A stretch of 64,000 nucleotides of DNA from Phaeophleospora eucalypticola (Eukaryota > Ascomycota > Dothideomycetes > Mycosphaerellales > Mycosphaerellaceae). The translations under genes and the position numbers were made by a program. Below, one piece after another: positions 34,714-45,655 of the stretch (positions are counted from its first letter, which is position 1; the number at the start of each line of letters is the position of its first letter). Location of the stretch: assembly GCA_022814565.1 (NCBI GenBank), contig JAKLNG010000020.1:124001-188000 (forward strand), read 5' to 3'. The notes beneath the pieces are model-generated. The model had not been told where the DNA came from, searched no databases, and saw nothing but the letters and a program-made list of their open reading frames with translations.

Positions 34714-36489
34714 ATGCGCCCTCTCCTACAATGCGGGACGATGTTGGGGCATGATCTCTCCTACCTGCTCGACGTCCTGAACATTGCCGACGGCGAGACC
34801 GAAGACGAGCTGGACGACCGTTTGCGCTCCGAAGCCAAAGAGCTGGGTGTACACGTCGAGGAGCAGCAGCAGAATCACAAGGCACATGCATCCGAACAGA
34901 AGCCCTTTGGTCACGACAATGCGGCCTGTCCCCGTCGTTCCGAATCCATCGACTCGAGAGCATCCCATTCCACCGGCCTGATCTCCAACTATTCCGACCT
35001 CTCCAAGGACCACGTCCACTCCTCCTGTGCACCTCGACGACGTTCCCGAACGTCCCTCAACTTCCGCGACTATGATGCCTTTGTGTCACGCGGTGTTCCC
35101 CTCGGCAGACACTCCATGTCCTTCTCACCGCTCACCACTCCATCTCACTCCACCTTTTCGCTACCGCTCTCCCAACCCTCCTCGCCTGACAGCTTTTCAC
35201 CCAAGAAACACTTTCGCCGCATTCGAGGTCTGAGCATGCTCAAGCTCCACTCGAGAAATGCGTCTGACGCCTCACTCGCTGAAGTTTGTCCACACTGTCC
35301 GCAGGATGCCTCCAACCAACGACATGCTGTCCACAAGCTGCCTTGCGGGCATCGGCTGTGCACGCAGGCGTTGCGGAATACTGTCAAGACGGCGACAGAG
35401 AGTCAGACAGGAGGTGTTCCGAGCTGCTGCGGAAAGCCCATTCCAGGAAGCATGGTCGAACATGTCATGACGCAGGAAGAGCAGAGTGCTTTGTTGGAGA
35501 AGCTGGAGCAGTGGGATGAGGCCGTCTCTATTGCACCCTCGGTGACCAGCTCACGGCGAGACTCGATCCCCTCCATTGCGCAACGTCGACCAGGAGCTCT
35601 CTCCGCTCGAAGCCGAACGGTCTCTGAAGAGTCAAGATTGGACGCTCTTCCTGCCAAGGAGCGTAGTGAATACGAGCAGGTCGTGAGCAGGGAAGATTAC
35701 AAGCTGCTCCGGACAGGGCAGAGCGAGCAGCGAGATCGATTCTTGAGATGGGTCGACAGGCAGTGGATGGAATTGAAAACTGAACATGAAAGAATGCGAG
35801 CAGAAATCAAGCAGAAGCACGAATCCACAGGCGAAGACATGGCTGAACACCACGCCTCTGCCATGGCCGAAGCAGAGGACAAGCAAGTCAAAGCGGAAGC
35901 CGACATGCGCGAAATCCACAACCAAGAGCGTCGCGACAGCGCCACCGCCCTGAAGCACATGGAAGCGTACTGCGCGGGCACGTATAGCACTGGCGAACCT
36001 CACAACCGTACCATCACGGAGCAGGACCGTGCCGAGCTGGACAAGGCCCGCCGCACCCGCGACCAGATGGACACGAAGCACGAAAGCCAAATTAATGTGC
36101 TACGTGGTGAGCAAAGCCGTCGCATGCGCCTGCGCGCCCAACGACAGGATCGCGAGCTACAAGAGACAAGGCGCCAGCAACGGCAAGAAGAACTCCAATT
36201 CGAGCGCGCCTGTACCGCCGAAACATCGCGGCTTGACGAGACAGTAGCTTTGAAGCAGAGGAAATTCCAGTGGCGGTGGGAACTACAGATGGCAATCTTT
36301 GCGAAGAAAGTCGAAGCGGAGATGGACGTTCATCTAGCCTGCCGTCTTCCCACCGCGGAATGGAATGCCAGGCACGACAGCACTGCGACTTCTTACTTCA
36401 CCGCTCGGTCGGATTCGAAGCACGGCATTTCGACGGGCTTTGCTGTGCGCGCAAGACCGAGGACGAATGAGTTTTCAATTGGAGGGTGA
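34714..36489 (+). CDS. RING/IBR-like zinc-binding protein with long coiled coil
   Basis: A single-exon protein of 591 residues (582 if translation begins at the ATG at 34741, MLGHDLSYLLDVL). Residues 1-185 are disordered and Ser/Pro-rich. Around residues 190-250 Cys and His are spaced as in the RING/IBR-like modules of fungal proteins: EVCPHCPQD, KLPCGHRLC and VPSCCGKPI. The rest is charged and helical, with a long coiled coil (WMELKTEHERMRAEIKQKH through QRQEELQFERACTAE). A ubiquitin-ligase or adaptor role is possible, but the finger is atypical and no second RING is seen. The tail (SYFTARSDSKHGISTGFAVR) may be a short binding motif. Intact. Confidence 0.75.
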   Translation: MRPLLQCGTMLGHDLSYLLDVLNIADGETEDELDDRLRSEAKELGVHVEEQQQNHKAHASEQKPFGHDNAACPRRSESIDSRASHSTGLISNYSDLSKDHVHSSCAPRRRSRTSLNFRDYDAFVSRGVPLGRHSMSFSPLTTPSHSTFSLPLSQPSSPDSFSPKKHFRRIRGLSMLKLHSRNASDASLAEVCPHCPQDASNQRHAVHKLPCGHRLCTQALRNTVKTATESQTGGVPSCCGKPIPGSMVEHVMTQEEQSALLEKLEQWDEAVSIAPSVTSSRRDSIPSIAQRRPGALSARSRTVSEESRLDALPAKERSEYEQVVSREDYKLLRTGQSEQRDRFLRWVDRQWMELKTEHERMRAEIKQKHESTGEDMAEHHASAMAEAEDKQVKAEADMREIHNQERRDSATALKHMEAYCAGTYSTGEPHNRTITEQDRAELDKARRTRDQMDTKHESQINVLRGEQSRRMRLRAQRQDRELQETRRQQRQEELQFERACTAETSRLDETVALKQRKFQWRWELQMAIFAKKVEAEMDVHLACRLPTAEWNARHDSTATSYFTARSDSKHGISTGFAVRARPRTNEFSIGG

Positions 36490-36828
36490 GATATTCTATG
36501 ACGGTGTTTGATTTGATATCCAATATTTGAGCGAAGCGTTATGTTGCTGCATTGGGGCATGCATGTGATGATACGATACCACTGTACGACGTACCTGTGA
36601 TATACGATTTGCGATGGCGTTTTTGAGAGGAGCGGGGTTTTATGCATGGAGGGAAAGGATGAAGGGGGGGACGGACGAGTAGATCGGAACCCATGAATCA
36701 CAAGACATTCATAATCATTTACTACTATTTCGGTTGCAGCCCTCTGTCCCCGTCGCCGGACTCTTTCTTAGCTGCTGTCCTTTCCACATCCACTTCCATT
36801 TTCATCGCAAGGTCTCCAGCACGCCCCC
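36490..36828. other. intergenic, convergent 3' regions
   Basis: About 340 bases between convergent genes. Nothing else seen. Confidence 0.45.
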
Positions 36829-37668
36829 TCAAACTTCCCCTCCACTCCCACTCCCCCTCTTAAACACCTTCGCCACTCCATCTCGCTGTATCAAGTACAA
36901 CAGCTCTGCCTCCGCCTCTCCCTCCTCTCCACCTTGCCCCCAGTCGCTATCCCCTCCGCGCGTAATCCTCAACACTCCAGATACATCCCTCGCCGCCCCG
37001 GTCTCCAGTTCTCTGCAACTCAGCACCAGGCGCGAAGCGTGCAGTGCGCTGGTGGTGAAGTTCGCTATACTGGAGTCCCAAGGTGTTGTTGGTGGGAAAG
37101 GGGAGGGAGAGGGGAGGAGCAGAAGGGTGTTGTGGATGGAGGGGTGGGAGCGGAGGGAGAGGAGGAGGGTGGATAGCGGGGGTTTAGGGGTGGTGGTCAG
37201 GAGGGCGAGGAGCGGGTTGTCGAGGATTAGGATTGTTTTCTTGTTTTCGCCGCTGGAGGGGTGGCTTGGGGAAGGAAGGACGGAAAGGATTTTCTTCTCG
37301 AGTTCTTGCATCGACGAAGAAGCCGGCGGAGGGCTGGTGAGGAAATCCAGGAATTTCCACCTCTCCTTGCCGCCGACTTTCGTCACATCGAGTCCCGTCG
37401 TCCGTCGGATTTCAGATTTCCAGAATTTCTCGTCGTGTTGCCAGCTCGCTACCACCACGGACATGCCATCTCCACCATCCGCGCTGTTACCGCCGGTCTC
37501 GCTTACCTCGCTCCGCTCGGCGAGTACTTCCGCAATATACCGCGCCGCAATCCAAACCGCACTCGTCCCACAGCCCAGCGTAGCCGTGAGTGTGACGAGT
37601 GACGTTTCGGGCGGGAGACGGAGGTAAGGAGCCAGAGCTGTGGGAGGGGGGCGGGTCTTCGAGGCCAT
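36829..37668 (-). CDS. ELP6: Elongator complex subunit Elp6
   Basis: A 279-residue intronless gene. Elp6 belongs to the Elp4-Elp5-Elp6 RecA-like hexamer of Elongator, which supports cm5/mcm5 modification of wobble uridines in tRNA. The N-terminal PYLRLPPETSLVTLTATLGCG, the strand-helix VVVASWQHDEKFWKSE and the central strand TILILDNPLLALL match the family fold, which has lost Walker ATP-binding motifs, as here. The next strands (LSTLLLSLRSHPSIHNTLLLL and SRLVLSCRELETG) complete the core, and the end LYLIQRDGVAKVFKRG is typical. Length fits fungal Elp6. Start at ATG 37668. Assignment is by pattern recognition only; a degenerate Elp5-like or KaiC-like protein is the alternative. Confidence 0.7.
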   Translation of the reverse strand: MASKTRPPPTALAPYLRLPPETSLVTLTATLGCGTSAVWIAARYIAEVLAERSEVSETGGNSADGGDGMSVVVASWQHDEKFWKSEIRRTTGLDVTKVGGKERWKFLDFLTSPPPASSSMQELEKKILSVLPSPSHPSSGENKKTILILDNPLLALLTTTPKPPLSTLLLSLRSHPSIHNTLLLLPSPSPFPPTTPWDSSIANFTTSALHASRLVLSCRELETGAARDVSGVLRITRGGDSDWGQGGEEGEAEAELLYLIQRDGVAKVFKRGSGSGGEV

Positions 37669-38668
37669 GCTTTGGTTCGTTCAGGTCTCGCTCCTGTCCT
37701 GTTTCCTAAAGACAGAATTGCGGTTCACGCTTCTTTGCTCTCCCAATGTTTGATTTCTCGAAGGACTGCGCGAGGGGTGGAGAGTTTTCTTTCTGCAATT
37801 CCTGGTTCGATGATTGGCAGGCCTTTTGCAGGCGTGCTTGAATTCGAATGTGTCTTTCACTTCAAGTGGTATAAAAAGTGAACGGGAGTGATTTTTCTGC
37901 GTGTTGTGTGTGATTTGACTTGATTCGATTTGAAGAAAGGTAGAGTACTAGTAAAGAAAGCTCAAAGTGAAGTCAGAAAAGTCCAAATCCAATCCAAATC
38001 CAAATCCAAGTAAGAAGTCTCTGCCTGAGGCAACAATTTCATCCTCACCTTACCTAAGGTCCACGGGTGCCATGTCTAGATTTTGGGTTTAGGAAGGCGC
38101 GACTTCACCTCCCGACACATCGCATACTCAAATATCGACGACGACATCGAGATCCTCGGTCTCTTCACTCGCACCGCCGTTGAATTGCAGTATCGAAGAA
38201 CTTCGGCTTAGAGTCAAAGTCGGCCTCAGCTCCGTGCTGTTGATAAACGCGAGACGGCCGCGCAAGGCTTACGTCGTTTACGTCGTTGTGTGGAATAGAT
38301 GAGGTCTAGAACTTGGAATGGCCGATGGAGCAATGCGGACGTCAATGCATCCTCTGTTGCGTCGGCAGTTGCAAAGTCTCCATGCGAGAGAAAGTTATTG
38401 AAGGGCGGTGAGTTCAAGTGCGTGAGAAGTGTACTCAGTAACGACTTCGTTCATGTGGATGGATGAAGGACAGAAGAGAATATGTACACTCTCAAAGGGT
38501 AGTGAAGAAGTAAAGTGACCGCCATCAGAGCGAGTCCGAGCCCATCGCAGTCCCTTTCCGCGCCAGTCGCTAAATTATCGCAGTCGACATCTTCAGTGCT
38601 GTTTGTCCTGAGCAGTGCTATCGCAGCAGTATTAACCAAAATCAAGCACCAACTTCTTCTTGTCCTAC
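37669..38668. other. intergenic, ELP6 promoter side
   Basis: One kilobase between ELP6 and the GPCR gene. It holds the short TCCAAA repeat at 37981-38010 and the element ACCTTACCTAA at 38047-38057. No gene seen. Confidence 0.4.
37981..38010. repeat. short TCCAAA-type tandem repeat
   Basis: About five imperfect copies of (A)TCCAAA or TCCA in 30 bases, upstream of ELP6. Microsatellite-like. Confidence 0.6.
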
Positions 38669-40053
38669 TCAACGGTCTGACTCGTCTGTGTACTTCCTCT
38701 CATTTGATGGCCGATGGTAGGCTCTCGAAACCGGATGGGCGGGCAATTCATGTCGATGCTCGTCTTCCCGGTCGACCTCGGCATGACCGACAGTAATCTC
38801 CGTCTTGACCTGGCCCATCGTCATGCCCGGCAGACCCTTGCCCGACAGAATCGGATCGATGCTGCCGGTCGGCGAGGGCGGCCGCTCCAGGACTTGGCTG
38901 AGAGCTCGCTTGCGATGGTCGCTGGACGGGTTGTCCATCATCTCGAAGTCCACCAAAGCGCCTGCTTCGACGGTGACCGTCCGTGTGTGCGTGATGCCTC
39001 CTTCCTTTGATGTCCAATCGTCCGTCTTCCGCGAAGAGCTGTTCGGCATCGTATCCCGAAGAAGTCGCTTCCGCGTGAGGGTGTACAGAAGGGAATCGAC
39101 CCAGCCGCAAGATGTGAGAAGCGAGCCGGCAATGATGGAGAAGACGTCACTGGTCGGGCGCGAGCCGTGGCTCATCGACCACATGCGTCCAGCCGAGAGA
39201 GGAAGGGTGAGCAGCACGTAGACGCAAGGATAGAGGGTCATGAGCATGGTGACTCGATTGACCTGCTTGAGCGTGTTTGCGTTGGGGCTGTTTGGTGGCA
39301 CCTGGCCGCCGACCAGCAAGCTTCGAGTCCTGTTGCGCAGGGAGAAGAATGTCATGACGTAGATAAGGATGGTTCCGAACTCGACGATGAAGACCCAGAT
39401 GTAGTGGCACCAAAGGCGGTCGGTTTCGTAGGCAGGCGACACCCAGCACCACGCACCAGCGGCTGTGAAGTAGCGCTTCCCGTGCAAGCCAACCCCAATA
39501 CTAGTGAGGAAGTAGACGAAGATCCAGATGCCGATGATGATGCCGGCGAACGTCTTATATCCAACTCGCCGTCCATACACGGCGGTGTAGTAGGTGTGTA
39601 CCGCGATGGCCAGAACAAACAGGCCACTGGCGACATCACCCGAGTGAAGTAGCCATCCTTGCGCAAAGCACGCGGCCGATGGTGCGAGAATCTGATCCAA
39701 TCGAAACCAATGCCAGCTCAACAAGAACGAGGCGCCCTGGCAGAGATCTGTTTGCGTGAGTGAAGATTCTTCTGAGGATCGAGGGGATGCTTACCGGCAA
39801 GCAGCAAGTTCAACACCAGCACGACATATTGGTTATAGCCAACGAACGTCTTGTAGTGTCGGCGCCAGGAGATGAAGCGATGGGCGATGAAGCCAATGAG
39901 AATGAGAGTGCTGACGACGGAGAGGGTGGCGAGCAGGCCGAGGGCGATGAGGCCGCTTCGCAGGCTCGATTTGAGGTCGGTGTTGGTGTAGGGCGCTGGG
40001 AAGTAGGAGCTGTTGTCGATGAGGATGCGCGGCTCGTATGGGTCGGCTCCCAT
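38669..40053 (-). CDS. Git3-type G-protein-coupled receptor
   Basis: Two exons (39795-40053, 38669-39747) joined across a 47-base intron give 445 residues. Seven hydrophobic segments are visible: two in the first 90 residues (SGLIALGLLATLSVVSTLILIGF, then QYVVLVLNLLLADLCQGASF across the splice), then WLLHSGDVASGLFVLAIAVHT, FAGIIIGIWIFVYFLTSIGV, WCHYIWVFIVEFGTILIYVM, VTMLMTLYPCVYVLLTLPLS and VFSIIAGSLLTSCGWVDSLLY. GAWCW before helix 5 and the long Ser-rich cytosolic tail match the fungal Git3/Gpr1 nutrient-receptor group, which signals through a G-alpha to adenylate cyclase. The ligand is not deducible. It lies 2.6 kb from the opsin, a second seven-helix protein of unrelated family. Confidence 0.85.
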
Positions 40054-42651
40054 GATTGCGAGCGAGCGTCTTGTTCACGAATGGTATTGGGCTTCAGCGC
40101 AGCATTCTGAAAACGCAGCGTCGATGTCCAGCGGGCAGCTGCAGGAAGTGCGTCCCGCCTTGACGCGGTGCAACTCGGTGACGTGGATGCGGAGCAGTCG
40201 CGGTTGGTGAGACGGCCGCAACCTGTGTCGTTCGGTGCGTGATTGTCGAGTGTGTTGGTAAGAAATCGAATAGGTGGGCGGAGGTGAAGGTGAAGTGGTT
40301 GGTGAGGCGATGGCTGCCGCGTCGGGATTTCCACGTGGTGTTGTTGCTGGCTTTCGGCACTTTGGAGGGAAGTCGCGATCCGGGTCGTGCCTGCTGCGGT
40401 CGAGTGATGTTGGGGGAAGTGACGCTGCGGATAAGCTTTTGGGGCGTCGAGGTGAAAGCTTGGGTTGGGTCAAGACACGACACAAGACTCGTCCTACTCA
40501 AGCCTTCGCAGGTGACAAGCCTTTGGGGTTACACTCCTTGTCTATTATACACGGCGCCGCCAGAAATGAGGCTGTGGAGAAGAGTGCGCAAAAGGGATCA
40601 CCAGTTCTGTTTGCCCGCCCGCGTGGTAATGATGGTCCTCGCCGCTCACTATGAGGAGGGTAAGGAGGATCAGAAGCGTGGACCACGACGCTATGCGACT
40701 CAACCATGCCGCTTGCGAACTTCTAGCGGAGGTATTGCAGCAATTCACTCGCCCATCGTACTCTGCTAGGAGGTACTGCGCAGGGCGGCCGCCGGGATGT
40801 GGTGGAGGCGTCTCCATTATTGGGTCGGACGTCCGCCCTCGCCTACTAGCGACATCAACTCTCCATTACTGCCCACTGGGATCGCTCGCCTTATGGATGT
40901 GCCTGAGCGCCAGCTCATCACATTGTCCGCGAAGGATGACTGCCGGCATTGTTCCTGCATCTGACTTTTTCCACGTTGAAAGAGGCGTTTCCCTTCTCAC
41001 GCACGGCCGGACGTGGTCGTATGCAGGTGATGCTTGGTGCGACAGCAGCGTGCAGTCTTCCGGCCAATGCTTCCGTTCGGATCGGATCCTCGAGTCAAAC
41101 GGCAGCAGCTCTCGGGAGAGAGGATGCGCTGAAGGGAGTCTCCTGGCACATCAACACAGTTATCAGTTGAGGGTAGTGGTCTCCACTGCTGCGTACTCCC
41201 CCTTTCGTGGCGCCGAATCGCCTCCGCATCCTGCAGGTGGAGGTTGCAACCCACTGCAATCCCAGCTCGAGCCCAACTTCAATGTATGCAACCAGACCTA
41301 TTCTTCAGAAGCAAATTCAACTTCCATGAAACTGGCTCCTCTACGGCATTCTGAAGAGTGCAGGGTCCTTGCCGTTGCAAGCAGCCCGAAGGTGCACAGG
41401 ATGTGAGGTCGAAGAAGCTCAGGAGACGATCCTGACCCCGGCGAAACTCGGTTACGAGCCGACGCGAACTTCTACCGAGACATTCTTGCATACAGCGCCT
41501 GCACCGTCCCAACTCCCGACCATTCCGCCTCCAATTCCTACCTTATCTGAATCGCTGTCGCAGATCCTCCGCTCCACAATGCGGGCGTGCGTGTCTAGCC
41601 CTGTGCGAAGAATTTCGAAGGGTGAAGGGGCCCGGACCTCTTGCCGTTCTGGAAAGAGTCTACGAGTCGCCAGTCAGCAGAAAACGTGACGGCAGCAACG
41701 CTCCTGCATGTACTTATTCTGCCGGCGAGCAACCCTACAAACGAAGTGACTTCTTCGACTTGCTTCCGCGGACAAAGGAGAAGAGTCCGTCTGTTGATAG
41801 ACTGGTGATGTCCGAGTACATATCGGTACAGGACAAACACCTCGGTCTTTGAAAAAGCAGAGTCATGGCTCACCGAGGTCGCCATCAAAGGATTCGAAGA
41901 AATTTCTACCCGGCACAAGCACCTTGCTGCGCAGCAAATCCACTCCTCGAGAGATAGCAGATGCGAGCAAGAGGCACAGCAGAATGCGGTTACATCGCTA
42001 ACACCAGCCTAAAGCTTACTGTTGTTCTCCTTGGCTCTAACATCGAAGCTATCTCAGCCCAGACTTTTAGACCCTGCCAAACCTGTGGAGTGTGGCAATA
42101 GCGTTGATGTGCCTGGCAAGGATTTCACGACCTCAACTGCTGCGTCACTTGCCGATGATAATCTCACAGACCATGCAGGTCCATCAGCTGTCAACCCGAT
42201 GATAAGCAGTGGAGCGGACTGAGGTTCGAAGAAACCTACCAACCTGCACGTGGTTGTTTTGCTTCTACCTGACGCCCTCGTCTTTTGTCTGGGGGCTTTC
42301 GGTGTGCAATCGCTACATTGGAACAGTTCACTCGCGCTGCATTTACGTAGCACACATCGCCCTCAACCTACAATCAACTTCTGAGCGTCGCACTTTCGTC
42401 CAACGGAAATCAATCTTGAGGATGTTGTTACTGAGTGAGGTGAATTAGGTAAGGTTACGAAATTATTATACTGCTAACAAGCGATTTCCCATCACATCAA
42501 TTCATGATCGTCATCTCGCTCACACCTCGCAGCATGGCACTAACAAGGCATGAGGGTATCATCGAGCAACGGACCCTAAAGTAAAAAGGCGCCTGCTGAT
42601 TTTGTTTCCATTCGTCTTCTGCACTCCAACATTCCCTTCACAAGTCGTCTC
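40054..42651. other. 2.6-kb gap between GPCR and opsin genes
   Basis: Promoter side of the receptor and 3' side of the opsin. A 251-codon plus-strand frame (40651-41406) and several shorter ones have Cys/Ser/Arg-rich composition without domains, and I do not accept them. An 11-base element, TTAGGTAAGGT, lies at 42445-42455. Confidence 0.4.
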
Positions 42652-43623
42652 TTAGACGGTCTGGGCTGGAGTGGCGCCATTGCCATTCGAGTGGTCACCG
42701 TTGGCGACACCATTGCCGCGCTTCGACTCGCGGAGGATGGGTTCGTCCTCGCCGTAGTCGTGAATATGAATGCCAAGGGACTCAGGAGCGATGTTGCGGT
42801 GACCCCAGAGAAGCAAAGCACCGAAACCAGGCTTCGCAAGCATGTCCAACACACCGTAGAAGACAGCTTCTCCATCAGATGAGATGACATTGCCTCCCTC
42901 GGACAACCCCCAGGCGACCGGGTAGAGAGTCCACAGCAGTGCAGTCAACGAGCCGCAGTACAAGAAAGCCTTGCCAGCCTCGGGGCTGATCTTGCTGGCG
43001 TGCTTGCGGGCTTCCCAAACGAGAACGTACAGGATCGGGAACAAAGCGACGCAGCCGAAGACGTAGTATCCCCACTTGTAGTCGGACGCAACGAGGGCAC
43101 CAATCAGACCGGTAATGATCATGACCTCGTCAATCAGGACAATCCAGAGGATGCTGGTCCAAGGCATCGCAGCAGTCAACATCAAGTCGGTCAACAGCAG
43201 CGGCGTGGTGATGACCCAGTCGACGTATCGGGCGTAGTAAATTTCACGCGTGTCGCCGCGCACAATCGGGTCGCTGCGCTCAAACTCCACCGTGATGGGC
43301 GTCCAACCCAAGTGCGAGCCCATGGTGAAGTATGCGATGGCCGCGACCATGGTGACACCTGAGGTGATGTAGTGGAAGATGCGATCCTTGCGGTTCTTGC
43401 GGAAACCCATGCCGGCGAAGGCCAGTGTCGCGACGGTCATGACCGCGCACACGGCGAAGTAGAAGTCGGAGCCATGGGTTGTGAGGGCGATGTCTGCAGT
43501 TGCGCCGTTGACCACTTGGCCTGTTCGAGAGAAGTTGTCAGTCAAAGGCACAGGACATCGAGATGATGGGAGTCCATGGCAGGCTAGGAACATACCATTG
43601 GTCGCGATGGCGTTGTTACCCAT
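42652..43623 (-). CDS. carO: microbial (type I) opsin, proton-pump type, CarO-like
   Basis: Two exons (43596-43623, 42652-43520) with a 75-base intron; the ATG at 43623 gives MGNNAIATNG and about 298 residues. This is a retinal-binding seven-helix light-driven protein. Helix C has ARYVDWVITTPLLLTDLML: Asp110 matches the Schiff-base proton acceptor (bacteriorhodopsin D85) and Asp121 the proton donor (D96). Helix G has VLDMLAKPGFG: Lys239 is the retinal-binding Lys and Asp235 the second counter-ion. Retention of both Asp predicts an active H+ pump like Leptosphaeria rhodopsin or Fusarium CarO, rather than the sensory NOP-1 type. Membrane location follows from the helices. The retinal supply is encoded nearby by carB, carRA and carX. 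Confidence 0.93.
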   Translation of the reverse strand: MGNNAIATNGMFLACHGLPSSRCPVPLTDNFSRTGQVVNGATADIALTTHGSDFYFAVCAVMTVATLAFAGMGFRKNRKDRIFHYITSGVTMVAAIAYFTMGSHLGWTPITVEFERSDPIVRGDTREIYYARYVDWVITTPLLLTDLMLTAAMPWTSILWIVLIDEVMIITGLIGALVASDYKWGYYVFGCVALFPILYVLVWEARKHASKISPEAGKAFLYCGSLTALLWTLYPVAWGLSEGGNVISSDGEAVFYGVLDMLAKPGFGALLLWGHRNIAPESLGIHIHDYGEDEPILRESKRGNGVANGDHSNGNGATPAQTV

Positions 43624-45655
43624 CTTGATGGTTGTATCCTTGGCAAGAGAGTCTTCAAGATGTCCCTGATTGTTCACAACAGCAATCACGCGTGGGAGAT
43701 GACGAGGAATGAACTACAAGCACAACGCGAGGGACGTGTCTACCTTTTGATCTGGTCGGAGCACAGATGCTCCTCCGTCACATCCGTCGCGCGGAATCGG
43801 TCGCGGTGCTGGCCTGCATGATGCAGTCGACCTCAGATGGACGATGATTGATGCATGACGTGTGGGATCGCTCATCACATCTGACAACAACTGGAGGTCT
43901 GCCGTTGTCGCCCTCTCTGGAGCTTCTTTGCCGGCGGAACCGCTGAAAGCTTGTCGTCCACCTGAAGAGATTCCGCTCTGGGCCCGAGCCGTGCGATCTG
44001 GCGATGATGCTGCTGCTGGACGCGGTGTTGTTGTCCAATCTGCTTGGTTTCGCAACTGCAGCTGCGAATGCTTTCACATGCGGTGACACAACCTGTCTCC
44101 TTCAAGCGCCTTGCGACAGTGGCATCTCAGCTATTCTTTCATGGTCTGATTGATCGCACCATCTCCATTGAGCCTCCCCAACTGCGAATTCAGCGAAAGT
44201 CTCACGAATCTGAGCGCTCAGTGTAGATCGCCACGAAGGCCGAGAGCCAGCAGCCAAAACACGAAAAGTGGTGAGGTCAGAAGATCACCTTTACAGCCAC
44301 GCTAGCGCTTAGCCTCCCGAAGGGCGCCAACCTTATTGTTGCTTGTCGCGAGATCGATGACACCAGTGCGACTTCATCGCTGCATGGCTGGACTACCAAG
44401 CTTGGTCAAGCATTTTTTCTGACAGATACGCACTGCGGAAGAGTCGGATGGGCGATGGCGAGGGAAATGAGTCGTCCTTGGGAAATGGGAAATTCGTTGC
44501 GATGTTTGGTGTGCAAGGGGCGAGGCGGTATGTGAGACCACCTCCCTTCATCACATTTGATTGCAGCACTTTAGCGGGGTATCGCTCTTCTACTCCTCAC
44601 TTCGCGCTCCAAGCAAGAAAACAAAGCCGACCAGTACATGAAGCAAAGTCACACGACTTGGCATCGAGGAGGGGATGGCCGTATCCGACGAGAGCTTCTT
44701 CTCCTCAGGCTGCAGAAACAACCATGCACATGAGGTCGGCATTTCCTTTTTCGACCGATAGCGAAGAAGCCTTCTATTCGCCTACCCATGGGCGCTATCA
44801 ATCTCCGCGCGATCCCGGCCATCGCATCGTAGTTCTGCTTCCTTCCTTCACATCACTAGTTTTAGTACGAACGGGCGAGAGGCTTTGGTCTTGGATTTTG
44901 CGATTCCTTCCGCGGCGAATCTACGATCAAGCCCGTCTCGTCAGAGTTGGGGAAATTTCCTTCCTCGACCGTTGTTGCTATCTTCACTGAGATGATGAAG
45001 TAAATAGTTTGATGTGATGAACGCTGGACCGGCCCTGGCTCCGATTAAGCTTCTGGGTCTGCTCGTTCTCTCGTCTCCACCGAAGCAGCCACCGACGACG
45101 ATCGTTCGGATGGAATTGCCAACGGACGAAATTTCATGCGACCGACACGGCAGCAGCAGGCTCTTGTTGACATTTCAGAACACATGTCTTCCGAATGTCT
45201 CTGCCGAAATTCGGATGAGAGAGACGGACGATGCGGGTGATGCGTATCAATCAACTCGTTTCGTAGATGTGGTAAGTTGGTGTGCAACGACTTCTGACAG
45301 CTGCATGCTCTGCGGGTGTGATAGCTTGTGCATGCAATGTAGTAACAAGGTAAATTAATCAGCTTCGACCTCATCCTTGTCTTACGGAGAGGGGCAATGT
45401 GCACGCGACCACAGATGATCGTCCGTTGCACATGATCATCTCCTCTCACTTTTATTGTTGCGAGGAAGTATGTGTACGGAGTACCTGTCGGCAAGCATTG
45501 GCATCGGCAGATCACCCCCCTATCCGAACAGAAGTGCATTAAAGCCAGAGAGGGGAACAGAACAGAAGAACGCGTTTACCGCTTCTGATCAGCCGAGATC
45601 TTCATAGCACGTACATGGGTACACTCGTAGGTTGCTGCCCGCGCAGAGGACAAGT
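43624..45655. other. 2-kb gap between opsin and phytoene desaturase
   Basis: Upstream region of the opsin and 3' region of carB. A 180-codon plus-strand frame at 44448-44990 has no recognisable domain and I do not accept it. No RNA gene seen. Confidence 0.4.

Noticed and set aside
36734..37627. 297-codon plus-strand frame
   Set aside because: It is the complement of ELP6, whose sense frame has recognisable conserved segments.
40651..41406. 251-codon plus-strand frame
   Set aside because: Cys/Ser/Arg-rich without any motif or membrane segment; chance frame in the GPCR-opsin gap.
42215..42240. tRNA-like T-arm sequence (GAGGTTCGA)
   Set aside because: No matching acceptor, D-arm or A box found around it.
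43624..43689. N-terminal extension of the opsin
   Set aside because: The extended frame begins at a GTG; the ATG at 43623 is the first true start.
44448..44990. 180-codon plus-strand frame upstream of the opsin
   Set aside because: No recognisable domain; composition not clearly coding.
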